Below, one piece after another: positions 50,131 through 60,147 of a stretch of 64,000 bases of DNA (positions are counted from its first letter, which is position 1; each line of letters starts with the position of its first letter). This DNA is from Paracentrotus lividus (Eukaryota; Echinodermata; Echinoidea; Camarodonta; Echinidae). The notes beneath the pieces are model-generated. The model was not told the origin of the DNA. It saw nothing but the letters and a program-made list of their open reading frames with translations, and did not search any database. Location: the NCBI GenBank assembly GCA_940671915.1, contig CALNVZ010003425.1, positions 37,234,707 to 37,298,706 of the forward strand. The letters are read 5' to 3'. Both the position numbers and the translations under genes were made by a program.

Positions 50131-52818
50131 GGTGTCACATGCACCGGGTAAAATGAACGGGTCTTCGCCGTTCACCGAAAAACCGAAATTTGCAACACGG
50201 CAATAGAACGGCACATAGCATTTTTCATCATTTTTCACCGAGTCTGTATCGTTCTATACGGGTCTATACCAGGTCCTAGCCAGCCTGGTACGGGCTGACC
50301 ATCCTCATATGTAGTCCATCTTTCATTTACCACTTGCCCACCGGCCTTACCGCTCTCTGACAAGAAAAAGAAAATTGTTTTCTTCGCCGGGTGACTCGCC
50401 GTTTTCCAACGTTCGCGATCATGCAAAACAGGTTGATGCGAACGGCGGGACACGGTGGATACCCGGTGATGGTATACAGCGGGTCGGTGATGACCCGTCA
50501 AAAACGTTCACGTGATTTTGTCTTCGGTTTATGCCCGGCGAATGTTTTGAGCATGCCCGGGCATACTCAAAATTTTCGCCGGGCACGAATCGCAGGCACC
50601 GGTCGATGGAGACCCAGTGTAAAGGCGGTATAATGGCGTTGTGATGACGGTATGCGGATGGTGTGAGGACCGAACAAACGCTCCACACCCGTCCAAAAAG
50701 CGGTCATGCACAGTGTTGGACTGGACTGGTGGATCTACCCTTATGGTGTCTTCAAATCACGTATAATTATGGTGTCTTCAATCCGCCCTTCGTTTTCGAA
50801 GCTCTCAATGTCATCGCTCTCTTCACAAGCTCAGAGAGGAATGATATTGCAGCTTTCAAAAGATACTTTATAATCTGAAATACTTTTATTGTCATGGTCG
50901 GGGACAAGAATTCAAAATTTGGTCCTTTCATGGACATTTAATCTAAAGTAATGTCAATTCTTTTTTCATGTTTGTTTTGCTTTGTTTGACATTAGTTTCT
51001 AAAGTTTCATTATAACAGCATTGCAAATAAACATTAGACTAATTTCCTAATAAGCTCCAGTATAGTTTGGTCTAAAACGTTTGCCCAAATTACCAGCATT
51101 TCATTAAAAAAAAAATTGTATTAGTCTTATCGAATATCATTTTAATTTCTTCGCGAAAATTTCCCCATGCTTTTGAAATATTTAAATCTTGTTATATCAA
51201 ATGAAATATTTCTATCATAATAAAAGTATTTTATTATTATTTTTTAATCATTATGTTATGAATTGTCTATTTTGTCATAATCATTTCATTGCAATATTCT
51301 TTTAGCCAAATTATAACGGTCTATAGAATCGCATCAAGAAAAATTTCTACATCATTCATAATTCTGCTTTTTGGATATTTTTGTATGATCCACTGATTAG
51401 TTTTTTGTTTATTGTTATTTTCATTGTTTTACACACGACCCCTTTAAGTGATTTTACTGTGATTAAATAAATTAATCAGAACTATACAATACAATATCTT
51501 AATATAATATTTTTATTTAATAAAATACATTCAAATGACATTGTATTTTATATCTGAGAAACCGCTTTAAAGATTGCCAAAAAATACGAATTTTGTTTGC
51601 CATAGATTGTATATAATTCATATAATTAATTTAATTTCAATATGGTATATATTTATGGAATGACATACCAAAATTGAACCACTTTTCCAGGAAGCCTACA
51701 AAGAATTGAAAATACAAAATGAGACTTAACCAGGCATTTCCCGACCGAAAATTAAGGTAAAAATAGTGCCTAAAATTGAGAATTGGGGGCCTTTGCCCCC
51801 CCCCTTATCGCCCGCCCTCCCCCCAGAATAAATAAATAATGATAACATGTATAGCAATGGATGGAGTGACTGTGGAATGACACCTACCCATAGTTGTTGT
51901 TGACATAAAGATGGGCTATTCGGACGCCCAAAGACTAAAACGCAGACCCTCTATTTAATTATAATCAAGACATACAAAATAAATATTATTTCAAAATGAA
52001 GAAACTTTGTGGGGGGAAAAAAAACCTTTGAAGTTTTCCCACCTTTTCAAGAACCTTAGTTAGACAATTTAATAAGTAGGACCAATTCGATATGTGTATA
52101 AAAATCTATTATAAAGTGTAATAAATAAATTAGAAATGAATTGATATGAAAACGAAACAGAGGCTTAACAAATGCAACAAAATATGGCCCCCTATAACAT
52201 ATAATTCCGAGTAAACCAGCCCAAATAAAGTTGATAATCATCTCCCTGTTTATGTCATATGACTTATTCCTCATGGTATATAAATATTTTTGTTTTGTAA
52301 AATATTACTTTCGGTATTCGTTTTTTTTTTACTCAAATTCATTCAGTTATTGATTGATCTTGTTGGTAACAATCAAGGGGACAACCGACTTAAAAACATA
52401 GTTTTCACGTATAGTTTTCATGTACTAGGAGTTGGCAAGTTTAGCCACAAGGGGGCGTACTTGATGCGGAAACGGAAAGGGGGTGATCGATTCATGTTGC
52501 CCGACCTCACTACGGTCCACCTCCGTCCTGCAAACGGGCATGAAACGGGTGCGGCGTCCTCATTCAGTCCTTTTACCGCCCTTTTAACGCTGGTCCGGTT
52601 TAAGACCGTTCTGAAATACCCGGTCATCACCCGGAAAGAACCCGGCAAGAGTTCGGCCGTTCTTAAAAAATCCTCTCGGGAACGGGTGCCCAGCGAGCTC
52701 CTATGAACGTGTTGGACGGGCTCCAACCGCTTCACCGTGTGCCTCACCGTTTGCCGCGTGTGCACAAATTTGGCCAGAACGGAGGCGAACGGTGGGCAAA
52801 CACGGCGCATGTGACACC
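50131..52818. mobile_element. Nested inverted-repeat element (GGTGTCACATGC termini)
   Basis: Begins GGTGTCACATGCACCGGG (50131) and ends CGGCGCATGTGACACC (52818). The terminal 12 bp are perfect inverses. The end regions (about 50131-50720 and 52440-52818) are GC-rich and full of ACGGGTG/ACCGGTC-like sub-repeats, while the middle (50730-52430) is AT-rich. No clear target duplication is visible. Overlapping open frames on both strands at 50235-50688 and 52290-52810 follow the GC-rich ends; I see no protein domain in them. Confidence 0.7.
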
Positions 52819-53045
52819 TGCATAAGGAAAGTCAATAGTGTTCACAAAGGGGTGAATAATGTGGGGGTGGGGTAGGGCATGCGCACCTGTTATTGCCTGC
52901 ATAGATTATATACATTAGACCAAATGGGTATTCGACAAAATGGCAATTGACCAAATGGGTATTCGACAAAATGGCAATTGGACCAAATGGCTATTGGACC
53001 AAATGGCTTTTGGACAAAGTGGCTATTAGACGTAGTGGCAATTTA

Positions 53046-53356
53046 ATGTCTTAGCGGCTCTTCTCGGCTCTTCGCGGCTCTTACTTAGCGGCTCTTCGCG
53101 GTGATTAATAGTATTTTCAGTGCGTCTTCGCGTCTTAGCGGCTCTTCGTGGCTTTCGTGGTGATTAGTATTTTCAGTGCGTCTTCGCGCTCTTCTCGGCC
53201 CTTAGCGGCTCTTCGCAGTGATTAGTATTTTCGGTGCGTCTTCGCGGCTCTTAGCGGCTCTTTGCGGCTCTTCGTGGTGATTAGTATTTTCAGTGCATCT
53301 TCGCGGTGATTAGTATTTTCAGTGCGTCTTCGCGGCTCTTCGCGGTGATTAGTAGG
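53046..53356 (+). repeat. Outer tandem array, right arm
   Basis: Repeats of GCGGCTCTTCGCGGTGATTAGTA-like units separated by TTTTCAGTGCGTCTTCGCG, about six units. It is twice as long as its inverse partner at 48940-49092, so the arms have evolved in length since they formed. Confidence 0.8.
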
Positions 53357-53459
53357 ACCCAAATGAATTGAAGGGTGCCAAAATAAAACTCCTGCACCTC
53401 GAAAGCGTGATCCAGACTAGACCGAAAGAATTCAGGTATAAAAAAAAAAAAAAAAAATT

Positions 53460-54275
53460 TGACTCTAGATTCTCTTGATCTAAGTTAGAATCTAGATCTA
53501 ACGTTAGATCTAGACTAGTCTAATTTGTTTTTGTTTCTATAAAATAAGTGTGAGGTCAGAGGATATGACGAAAAATTACAAAATATAAAAAATAATATCA
53601 GAACGGTGGGTATTTTTGCCTAACTGTTAGATCCAGACTTTCGCAATGGACACAAACATGAACATTTAACATTAATTTCAAATTAATCACAATTTATACG
53701 TTTAACTAAGTAAGACAGAGACAGAGTGGGAAAAAAAAAAAGAAAAAAGACTGGCCACTCAAAATATGATTAACTCTGGACTGGCCTAAGTCTACAGTCC
53801 TTAGAATTCATTATATAGTGTATTAATATTTATAAAAGGAAGCATGAAAATTCCCTAGAGAGATCATACATATTCTTGGTCAAAGTTAAATTTGAAAATT
53901 GAAACTCGGCCAGCACCAACAAGCTTCTAATACCACCCCAACGCTTTACCACTAGCTACGCGGCCAGGCCTCCCTGCAGAGAGAGGGAGCATACCGATAC
54001 ATGACATTGACAGCGCAACAGGCCGCAAAATCGAATTGCAGCGCGATTTTCAGAACAGTTTTACTCATACCATAGGTACTTACTGCGGAGTCTTTTGGTA
54101 TTCTTTTTTTCTCTTGGCATTAGGCAGCTATTTTCAGGAATGATGCTGGGCAGATTAAGTATTTGAAGCTCATATTTTACACGCTTTTAATCATTTCTGG
54201 TGGTTATCCGGTTCGGAGTATCAACGCGTCGTGTTTCAATACAACGTAGAGGGCGTTAACAACTTTATCACAATA
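53460..54275. other. Intergenic sequence
   Basis: Opens with TCTAGATCTAACG-type words and contains no frame, RNA gene or repeat I can assign. Confidence 0.4.
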
Positions 54276-54279
54276 TTAA

Positions 54280-54725
54280 AGGGGATGTTCACCCTGGGTT
54301 TAAATTTATTTTTAAAAATGCAGAAAAATGAACGAAAAATATTATGATTGAAGGTTTGGAGAAAATCGAACAAAAATGATGAAGTTACGAATATTCATAG
54401 TTCTGATTCTGTGACGTAACATGCGAGCAGATCTCCTATGTGTTATGTAGTGTAAATTCCATTAAATGTCATTTTTTCCAGAAGAAATTAATTATGTCAC
54501 CTTTGCGGTCGATATACCATCAAACATATGTTCATATTCATGACTATATAAAATTGACCCATTCCTTTATCAAGAACCATGACAAAAAGACAAATTTATG
54601 GAACTGGCTCTCTTTAATCAATGTAATAATACTTTTACAATGCGACTTCAAAATTCAATTACAATAGGACATCACAATGATCATCATTTCAGATTTCTAA
54701 TTGACATGGCGGTCCGGTCGGTTAA
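54280..54725 (+). repeat. TTAA-site MITE, left part
   Basis: Begins AGGGGATGTTCACCCTGGG immediately after TTAA (54276-54279) and shares its body with 6960-7265. The right terminus is not found; another MITE starts at 54729. Confidence 0.55.
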
Positions 54726-54728
54726 GTG

Positions 54729-55073
54729 CACTGTAAAAAATATATGTATTTTTACAGCAAATCTGCTGTCAGCAGAGTCGCCATAAAAAATGTAATTCAA
54801 AAAATAGTTTTGTTGTAAGTTTCTCCTGCAAATAATTACGTGAGAAATACAAAATATACATCAGGAGTAACCAGATCTGGGAGTAACACATTTGTTCCGT
54901 TTTAACCTAATACGTATGCTATAAAACTCTAAGAATATTTTTCCTTCTCTTTCATCAATTCTTAAGGGAGATATTTATAGCAAAACTGTATTTTAAACTA
55001 CATTTTTGTATTTTGTATAGCGACTCTGCTGACATCACTTTGCTGTATTTTTGCTGTATTTTTTTTTACAGTG
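54729..55073. mobile_element. MITE with CACTGTAAAAAA termini
   Basis: Starts CACTGTAAAAAATATATG and ends TTTTTTTTTACAGTG. Inside each end TTTACAGCAAATCTGCTGTC and GCGACTCTGCTGACATC are inverted partners. A single end of the same family is at 55745-55815 (GCGACTCTGCTGACAGCAGA to TTTACAGTG). Confidence 0.75.
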
Positions 55074-55328
55074 TGGGAACTGGAAATTAGTCCTTCCATT
55101 ATAGGCTATTAAAAATACTAAAATCGTCAGCTGCATGCATGGGATAAATGCGATTTCATATCCCAAAACCCCCCTTCCTCGACACATGCAGAAACTATAT
55201 TATTTCAAATAAAAAATTTAGATTAGTTTCAAAAAGGCTTATTGTTATGTAAGATTGTTCAACTTCAAACAAAGACATGAAAGAAGGGGGTGGGAAGCAA
55301 GGCGTCCATCACCTATAGCAAGTGTACA

Positions 55329-55574
55329 ACAGGCGCGGATACAGGGGGGGGGGGCAACGGGCCCGGGCCCCCCCCCCTAGCCAAAAAAAAAGAAGAAAAA
55401 AAGGGGGGAAAAGAAAAAAACGAGGCAAAAATAGACGAGCGGGCCGATTGACCCCTAACCTTACCCCTATAGCTGATACATGATGACCTCTTTGATGGCC
55501 GAAGGCAAAAAAGAAATGAAATTCCGATTTTGAGCCCCCCCCCCTCCTGTAATGAAATCCTGGATCCGCCACTG
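55329..55574. mobile_element. GGATCC-end MITE, copy 2
   Basis: Runs from CAGGCGCGGATACAGG to TCCTGGATCCGCCACTGG, about 246 bp, with long G, C and A runs inside. The minus-strand open frames here (55309-55618) arise from it. Confidence 0.65.
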
Positions 55575-55744
55575 GACAAGACACTAATTACGGAGGCCAC
55601 GAACTTGTTTGCAGGCACAAACCCATGTTGTTCGCTTACTAGGGTCTGCAGTTAAGAACTAGATTCACTGGTGTACTGTAGCTTCTCCCAACAAGTTATT
55701 TGACACAGACAGTGAGTTTGGAGGCCAATTGTTTTTTTAATTAC

Positions 55745-55815
55745 ATTTTTTATGGCGACTCTGCTGACAGCAGATTTGCAGTAAAAGTGCAAATATTTTC
55801 TTTACAGTGTAGAAA
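55745..55815 (+). repeat. Solo end of the CACTGTAAAA MITE
   Basis: About 70 bp matching the right end of 54729-55073, terminating in TTTACAGTG. No partner end was found nearby. Confidence 0.6.
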
Positions 55816-56297
55816 AATAATAAATACTTTTCGTTACTAAAAATTAATGATATTACTTGCTCAAAATAACTATACGTTTAACGGAATATGATAAAACAAA
55901 TCGTATAATATACGCAATCGCTGTTAAGAACTATTTTCCATAGAAAGAAAAACGCAGCCCCCCCCCCCAAAAAAAATAATAATAAATAAAAAATTGTCAA
56001 GAGAAACCTGAATTATTACCATTTCAAAACAAATTCATAGCAGATGGGGGGGGGGGGGCTCAAAAATATCTAAGGCCTCCCTCCTGACACCGGGTTCCGA
56101 AGCCTATGTTTTATTTCATAACTTGGGCGAAGAAGTAAAATTAAATATAATAAAGAGAAGAGGCGGACTGGTTAGGGTATGATATTTCATGGCATTTTCT
56201 CCGGTGACAATAACTGCTCTCCACGAAACGAATTCTTCAACATACCGGCTAACCTGAACATATCGATTTGCAAGCCATTTGCAAATTTAACACTATA

Positions 56298-56816
56298 CAG
56301 TGCGTATCAGAAAAAAAATGATATCCATTTTTAGAGGGCCCATATTCCTAGCTCATTAATTTTGTTTTTGCTGTTTATGTAAAATAAAATTAAAGAAAAA
56401 CTCTCCACCTTTCTAATGATACCTTTCTTGAACCATAAATGTCGAGCATAATTGAGTAAATTGTAAATGAATATGCCAGGTACAGATTCCATTCATTGCC
56501 ATTATTTTGTCCAAGTTTTAAGAAAATGAAAGAAGACTGAGTGAATGCTGCCCCTGCTGTCCCAGAGCCTATAGGATTGCATGCGATGATGTGTGACTCC
56601 TTTGAAAGCATCCACTCAATCTTTTATCCTGGAAAAAATGGGTGTACCTGGCACCTAGTTTACAATTTATTCGGTTATGGGTTACATTCATGATGTTACA
56701 TTGAAAAGGAGAGGACTTCGTCTTTAATCATATGATAGAAATAAATATCAAAAATTGATGAGCTGGAAATATGGCCCTTCCAAAAAGGGATTACCCTTTT
56801 TTCCCGATACGCACTG
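56298..56816. mobile_element. Mariner-like MITE, 519 bp
   Basis: Starts CAGTGCGTATCAGAAAAA and ends TTTTTTCCCGATACGCACTG, flanked by TA on each side (56296-56297 and 56817-56818). Inner segments GGGCCCATATT and ATATGGCCC are also inverted. The ends and TA target fit Tc1/mariner; it is a different family from 14033-14689. Confidence 0.8.
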
Positions 56817-57319
56817 TAATACCCTTATTACCCTATATATCTAAATGAAGCCCGGAGCAATTGCTGCAAGAGCAGATGTCGTATATCACCGGGTATATGG
56901 GGTTGGGACAGTGGTGGATGCAGATTATCATGATGGGGGAGCGGGGAAAAGGGGGAGGCCCAAAATTTGAATTTCAGATTTTTGCAAAACCTGTTGCGAA
57001 ATGACCGTCAAACGGGCTAAATATTTGTGTAGGCCTACACTACCCCCCCCCCTTTTTTTTTTTAAATGACTGTCAGAATTTGAAAACGGAAAGGGGTACG
57101 TGCAACCGGAAACTTTATGGTAATAATTATAATATAAACTCAACAATTAATTCACTTCAATACAATTCAATTCAATTCAATCTATTTTATTTAAAATCCA
57201 CATCATACATATCAATTATTTTACAACATTGAATGGCCGGTATAGTTCCCGGATTTTCATGACTCCGCTCATTGAATGGTTTATTCACTTGGTCTAACAG
57301 CAGTTGGGATATTTTACCC

Positions 57320-57735
57320 TTCACTCTTAGAAATTTTAGAACCTTCCTTTGTCCCGTATTTGGAACCTTTTAAGGTTCTTGAAAGTAATAGAAAAAGGGT
57401 TCTATAAAATAATAGAGCCGTTTTTGGTTCTACAAGGAGGTTAAGGTTCTTTTTACAACCAATGGGGTTCTTGATGGTCTAATTGCCAATATATCTAATA
57501 TTCAAATGGTCTAATTTAATTTTCGTCTAATGCCCAAATGAATATTTGTTCTATTATTAGTTTATTACACTTGTGGGGATAGACGAAGGGGATACTAGAC
57601 GAAATGAAATGGTAAATAGGCCGAAGTGGTAATTAGACCGAAAGATAATTAGACAATCTGGTTGTAAACGCATGTGGAATGAGACCAAATGGACATTTGA
57701 CAAAGTGGGTTTAGACTAACGTTGTGGCAATTTAC
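57320..57735. repeat. AGAACC repeats and degenerate TCTAATTGCC repeats
   Basis: 57320-57480 carries about six AGAACC/GGTTCT words in both orientations. 57481-57735 carries TCTAATTGCC, GGTCTAATT and their inverses GGTAATTAGACC. The second part resembles the inner array of the 48935-53360 element in diverged form. Confidence 0.5.
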
Positions 57736-58226
57736 TAATCAAATAGCCAGAAGTACGATGAAACAGGCCACTTTTCCCTTCTAAGAGAGGAAATCAAGAT
57801 TTTTATATTTATCTAATCCGTTTTTACCAAAATGCCCAATCTGAGAATTATTGCTGCAGTTTTGTATAAAAGAGTTACTCCCTTTAAACACAGGAGCCGT
57901 TGAGTGCTTTGTAAAGTGATGAGGTCTGAGTAGAAATTGGGGGAGGGGAGGGGGGATGGACATGTGAGATCTACTCTGATGGCAATTTTCTGTGTTTTTG
58001 AACATGTCTACTGAAAAACTGTTTAAGCCCTCCCGAGCAGTCATTGAACGACACTGCTATATAATCGCACTATAATAGACCTATTTTATTTTAAAACCTA
58101 AATAGACTGACTGTATACGATGTAAAAAGAATAACACTTGGCTACGATTTTCTTTCAAGTTTCGTTTGCTTTACGATTTTTTAAATCAATTATTATTTTT
58201 CTTGGTGTTGGCATCTCATATTTCAG

Positions 58227-58331
58227 GGGCAAACAAATCCTCGATGTAGTGGACCAGTCGGAAGAGAACTGCTCAGTGATCCAGAGGAGGCAACTCCACT
58301 CTGTAGAAAAGATAAGAATGATTTAAATTGA
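58227..58331 (+). CDS. Candidate 3'-terminal coding exon, unknown
   Basis: A strong acceptor (pyrimidine-rich then TTTCAG at 58221-58226) precedes 34 codons and a TGA: GQTNPRCSGPVG, then RELLSDPEEATPLCRKDKND. A second frame is also open for most of this stretch, which lowers confidence. No upstream exon is identified. It may be the end of a gene or a chance frame. Confidence 0.25.
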   Translation, partial: GQTNPRCSGPVGRELLSDPEEATPLCRKDKNDLN

Positions 58332-59074
58332 TGATAGGCCCAATAATATTTATAATGCTTATCGATTTACTCAAATTTATGAAAGTAAATGTCTGATTAT
58401 TTCCTTTGGATAGTAAAATCAAATAATTAATACTTTGCGCATAAAATGTAAAACAAACCGATCTTGCCTGATCACAAATAAGAACGTTCAGAAAGTATTA
58501 TATGCAGCACATCACTCTTATTTCTGCTGCCAATTTAAATACTGAATCGGCGACTCGATCGTTTTAACACAATACCGAGTAAATATCATTGGCAAACAAT
58601 CTTTTTAAACTAATGACTAACAGATATGACGACGTATACTTTCCGGGTAAGCGCACAAGCACTGAAAAGGGATTGGTCAATTGAATAATGTCACGTGACA
58701 TACTGGCAAATTCATTTGCCCGACTGCGAACTAGCCAGCCTATTATACCTTGTGAGTTTTCGATATTATGTATAGGCTTTATTTTTTGGACACATTGCTG
58801 GGAAAGTGTAGATATTACACTATGTCCCACAACTAAGATAAATCCAAAATCAGATATATTTATTGATTCAAGGAATGATTTCTAGATTATTGATGACTTC
58901 CATAATTATTGTGCATGAAGTTCGCGATCACCGGCATAGCATGCAGTGAAGAGCCAAAACTCAATCAATAAATCGTGTTTATATGCAGTATTAAGTTTCA
59001 AAAGTGCTTACCCCATTCAGAGTCATATGAAATTTTCCAAGATAGTTTAATGAAATTACCAGGAAAGTAAGCAT

Positions 59075-59246
59075 GGGCCGCGGAGCCGGTGGGGGGGGGG
59101 GGGGGGGGGGGGGGGGGGATTCAGCCCCCACTTTTTCAGCATACGTGTACAAAAACTAAAAAATGACTATACATTTGTGATTTTTAGCCCCTTCAGCCCC
59201 AACTTTCGGCTCAGCCCCTCCACTTTCAAAAACGCTCCGCGGCCCC
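59075..59246. mobile_element. Short MITE with GGGCCGCGGAGC ends and 28-G run
   Basis: GGGCCGCGGAGC at the left and GCTCCGCGGCCC at the right enclose about 170 bp. A run of 28 G (59091-59118) and CAGCCCC words lie inside. The run length should be treated as approximate. Confidence 0.6.
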
Positions 59247-59409
59247 TGGTATACATGGCCATATGCATATAGGTATAGGTTATTTAAGACCGTCTTAACC
59301 CCCTCCCCTCCCCGCCCCACAAATCTTTAACAAAATATCAATGGTCAGCTGATTTGGGGATAATAAGTTAAGCCAAGTTTGTAATTCCTGTTTCCAGTTG
59401 CCTATTTAA

Positions 59410-59993
59410 AGGGGAATCCAACCCAAGGAGAGAATCAACCTTACAGGAAAGAGGAAAATGAGAGGAGCAATCTAAAAAAAGTTTCATCAAAATCGCTTAT
59501 AAAATAAGAGAGTTATGGAAGTTTGAAAAGTCTAGTTGTTCCTTCTATGGGGATCCTCAAATTGGCATCATCGGCTTCAAAATGGCCGATCTCATCATGG
59601 ACAACTCTCCATTTATTTTGTACACAAATTTTCAGATTTTCCCCATTTTCTTTCAAAATACATCTTACCTCCTTCTGAGCTCAATATATGTCATGGGAAA
59701 ATATATTTCACACAACATATGTTGAGCTCAAAAGGAGGTAAGATATATTTCGAAAGAAAATGGGAAAAATCTGAAAATTTGTGTACAAAATGAATGGAGG
59801 GTTGTCCATGAGATCGGCCATTTTGAAGCCGATGATGCCAATCTGAGGATCCCCATAGAAGGAACAACTAGACTTTTCAAACTTCCATAACTCTCTTATT
59901 TTATAACCGATTTTGATGAAACTTTTTTTAGATTGCTCCTCTCGTTTTCCTCTTTCCTGTAAGGTTGATTCTCTCCTTGGGTTGGATTCCCCT
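59410..59993. mobile_element. TTAA-flanked near-perfect foldback MITE, 584 bp
   Basis: Starts AGGGGAATCCAACCC and ends GGGTTGGATTCCCCT, flanked by TTAA at 59406-59409 and 59994-59997. The arms (59410 to about 59690, about 59715 to 59993) are almost perfect reverse complements with a loop of about 25 bp. Such high arm identity suggests a young copy. The target site fits piggyBac or Kolobok. Confidence 0.9.
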
Positions 59994-60017
59994 TTAACAA
60001 TAGTCGGCTGAGAACCA

Positions 60018-60116
60018 GAAGGGCGCGATTACAGATCAAAGATGTTCCGTTGAGAACCAGAAGGGCGCTATTACCGTTGACTTTGTACAGCAATAAAGCC
60101 CTTCTGGTTCTCAACA
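60018..60116. repeat. Three copies of GAGAACCAGAAGGGCGC
   Basis: Two direct copies (about 60010 and 60054) and one inverted (about 60098-60114, GCCCTTCTGGTTCTC) within 110 bp, immediately downstream of the ependymin-like exon on its strand. Function unknown. Confidence 0.55.
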
Positions 60117-60147
60117 GACGATATTAATAATCATTATGTAGGCTAAC

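Larger units (their letters stand above)
48935..53360. mobile_element. 4.4-kb foldback-type transposon with 8-bp target duplication
   Basis: The left end reads CGGTCCTACTAATCACC (48935), the right GGTGATTAGTAGGACCC (ends 53360). AAATGAAT flanks both sides exactly (48927-48934 and 53361-53368), an 8-bp duplication as made by hAT and P transposases. Each arm is built of two tandem arrays. The outer has GAAGAGCCGC words and ACTAATCACCGCGAAGAG units (48940-49092; 53046-53356). The inner has roughly 15-bp GGTCCAATAGCCATTT-like units (49093-49513; 52917-53045). Array lengths differ between arms. The centre holds another inverted-repeat element (50131-52818). No transposase is recognised. Confidence 0.85.

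Noticed and set aside
50235-52810. Arg-rich overlapping frames up to 138 codons
   Set aside because: They track the GC-rich sub-repeats at the ends of the nested element and occur on both strands; no domain recognised.
48940-53356. CRISPR-like arrays of short repeats
   Set aside because: The repeats are contiguous without unique spacers, in an animal genome and in mirror-image arms of a transposon.
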